Assembly: GCA_009836625.1 (NCBI GenBank)
Contig: VXVC01000004.1
Location: forward strand, 310,001-374,000
Length of the DNA stretch: 64,000 nt
Source: Holophagales bacterium
Lineage (GTDB): Bacteria; Acidobacteriota; Thermoanaerobaculia; Multivoradales; Multivoraceae
Direction of reading: 5' to 3'
The notes beneath the pieces are model-generated. The model had not been told where the DNA came from and ran no database searches. It saw only the letters and a list, made by a program, of their open reading frames with translations. Shown piece by piece: positions 62,914 through 64,000 of this stretch; positions within the stretch are counted from its first letter, which is position 1; each line of letters starts with the position of its first letter. The position numbers and the translations under genes were made by a program.

Positions 62914-64000
62914 ATGGACCATCGGGAAGCAGGTCTCCGGTCCCTTTCGGGCCGCGCGTTGCGGACTGCCGTGCCGGTAGCCCTGGTGACCCTGCTTTGC
63001 CTCGGAGCGCAGCAGACTCGGGCGCAGGAAACCGCCGCGGCAGCCACCGAGAGCGGACCGTTCCTGTTCACCGCGGCGCGGCTGCTGGCTGCTGAACCGG
63101 ACCGCGTAGACGAGGCCCTCGATCTCTTCGAACGGGCCGTGGCCGCGGCTCCGGACGCTCCCTTCCTCCGGATCGGTCTGGCGGAGTTCCTGGCCGAGAA
63201 GCTGCGCCGCTTCGACGAGGCGGCGGAACACACGGCCGTCGCCTACCGTCTCGCGCCGGACGACGTGGATGTGCTCCGGGCCCACGCGAGTGTTCTTGTC
63301 AGTCTGCCCAGAGGAGGTGGCGGCCAGCTCGACGAGGTGCTCGATCAGGCGCTCGAGGCGCTGGAGCGCCTCCGCCGCCTCGCCCCGAGCGACATCGAGG
63401 GCATGATGCTGCTCTACCGGATCCGGGAGAGACTGGAGGATTACGAGGAGGCCGCCTCGGTGCTTGAGGAACTCGTCAGCTACCACAATGGCCATCGGCA
63501 GCTCCAGGGCCTGCTGGTCGATGCCTTCCGGCGTGCGGGTCAGGAAGACCGGGCCGAAGAAGTCCGGAACGAGATGCTCCGGCTCGACGGCCTCTCGCTC
63601 GAAGCCAGGATGGAACTGGCTCACCGTGAGAGCCAGCGGGGCAACCACACGGAAGCCATTGAACTGCTCGAGGGCGCCGTCGCCGAGCAGCCGGAGAGCA
63701 TCCCGGTGCGCGGCGCCCTGGCGGAGGAGTACTTCCGTCGCGGCGTTGCCCGGGGGCGGACTCCGCAGCAGCGGGCGGGAGATCTCGCTGAGGCGCTGGA
63801 CCGCTTGCGCGCGCTGCCTCGCGCGGCCCGCGCGAACCCTAGCGCCCGCCTCCTGGAGGCGAGGATACTGGCCGAGTCGGGTCAGAGGTCGGAAGCGATC
63901 GAACTGTTCGAGGACCTCAGACGGGAGTCGCGGGACGATCCCCGGATCGTACGCGAACTGGTGCCCCTGCTGATGCGTGAGGGTGAGTGGAGCCGGATCA
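62914..64000 (+). CDS. exported TPR-repeat protein (3' truncated by window end)
   Basis: At least 362 residues with no stop before the window ends. The N-terminus has a signal-like hydrophobic stretch (about residues 19-37, VPVALVTLLCLGAQQTRAQ). Tetratricopeptide-type helix pairs then repeat (DEALDLFERAVAAAPDAPF, YEEAASVLEELVSYHNGH, TEAIELLEGAVAEQPES, SEAIELFEDLRRESRDDP). TPR proteins of this kind act as periplasmic scaffolds. Partners are unknown. Confidence 0.88.
   Translation, partial: MDHREAGLRSLSGRALRTAVPVALVTLLCLGAQQTRAQETAAAATESGPFLFTAARLLAAEPDRVDEALDLFERAVAAAPDAPFLRIGLAEFLAEKLRRFDEAAEHTAVAYRLAPDDVDVLRAHASVLVSLPRGGGGQLDEVLDQALEALERLRRLAPSDIEGMMLLYRIRERLEDYEEAASVLEELVSYHNGHRQLQGLLVDAFRRAGQEDRAEEVRNEMLRLDGLSLEARMELAHRESQRGNHTEAIELLEGAVAEQPESIPVRGALAEEYFRRGVARGRTPQQRAGDLAEALDRLRALPRAARANPSARLLEARILAESGQRSEAIELFEDLRRESRDDPRIVRELVPLLMREGEWSRI

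Overview
This is a very GC-rich bacterial chromosome segment, densely coded, with no gene-free stretch longer than 300 bases and no rRNA, tRNA, CRISPR array, transposase or phage gene visible. The cell is Gram-negative: there are lipoprotein signal peptides, a LolA-like carrier, an LpxL-like acyltransferase, tripartite TRAP importers and an aryl polyene type pigment cluster. It also makes coenzyme F420 and carries several probable F420 users. This mixture would fit an uncultured high-GC lineage such as Acidobacteriota or a deep proteobacterium, but the window alone does not settle the phylum.

Layout. 1-9406: an M16 peptidase fragment, a PQQ-type beta-propeller protein, a TAXI-type TRAP importer, a phenylacetate-CoA-ligase-like enzyme, a single-pass membrane protein, an LLM-class oxidoreductase and a methyltransferase. 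8717-15320 (minus): an F420 operon transcribed in the order F420:NADPH oxidoreductase, cofE, cofD, cofC, fused fbiC, methyltransferase. 15429-23701: TerC, a GST, a CoA-transferase, a second LLM oxidoreductase, a RidA-like protein, MgtE, RecO and MutL.

23882-41126 is the most distinctive region: a complete aryl polyene / xanthomonadin-type type II polyketide cluster of lower apparent GC than its surroundings. It holds a chorismatase (aromatic starter), an aryl-activating ligase, two acyl carrier proteins, two ketosynthases with intact Cys-His-His triads, a chain length factor, a ketoreductase, two hotdog dehydratases (one fused to a remnant ligase C-domain), a thioesterase, three membrane or lipid acyl/glycosyl-transfer enzymes, a LolA-like protein, an MMPL exporter, a COG4648 membrane protein and a flavoenzyme with halogenase signatures. 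The genes would make an aromatic ester-linked polyene and move it to the outer membrane.

41232-54154: a coiled-coil membrane protein with 22-residue repeats, rnc (apparently with a CTG start) and asnS, a DUF2085 protein with two tandem paralogous membrane proteins, a flavin reductase-like protein, an SDR and a MATE exporter. A DctQ/DctM TRAP permease and a DctP binding protein (54161-55282) flank two GcvT-family folate-dependent demethylation enzymes. 55325-64000: a housekeeping set of trxB, pssA, psd, a YdcH-type protein and tsaB in one operon, divergent mutS, then ssb, dtd, HU and the start of a TPR protein. Several genes have a TANNNT hexamer 7-11 bases before the start codon and no ribosome binding site, which suggests leaderless transcripts.
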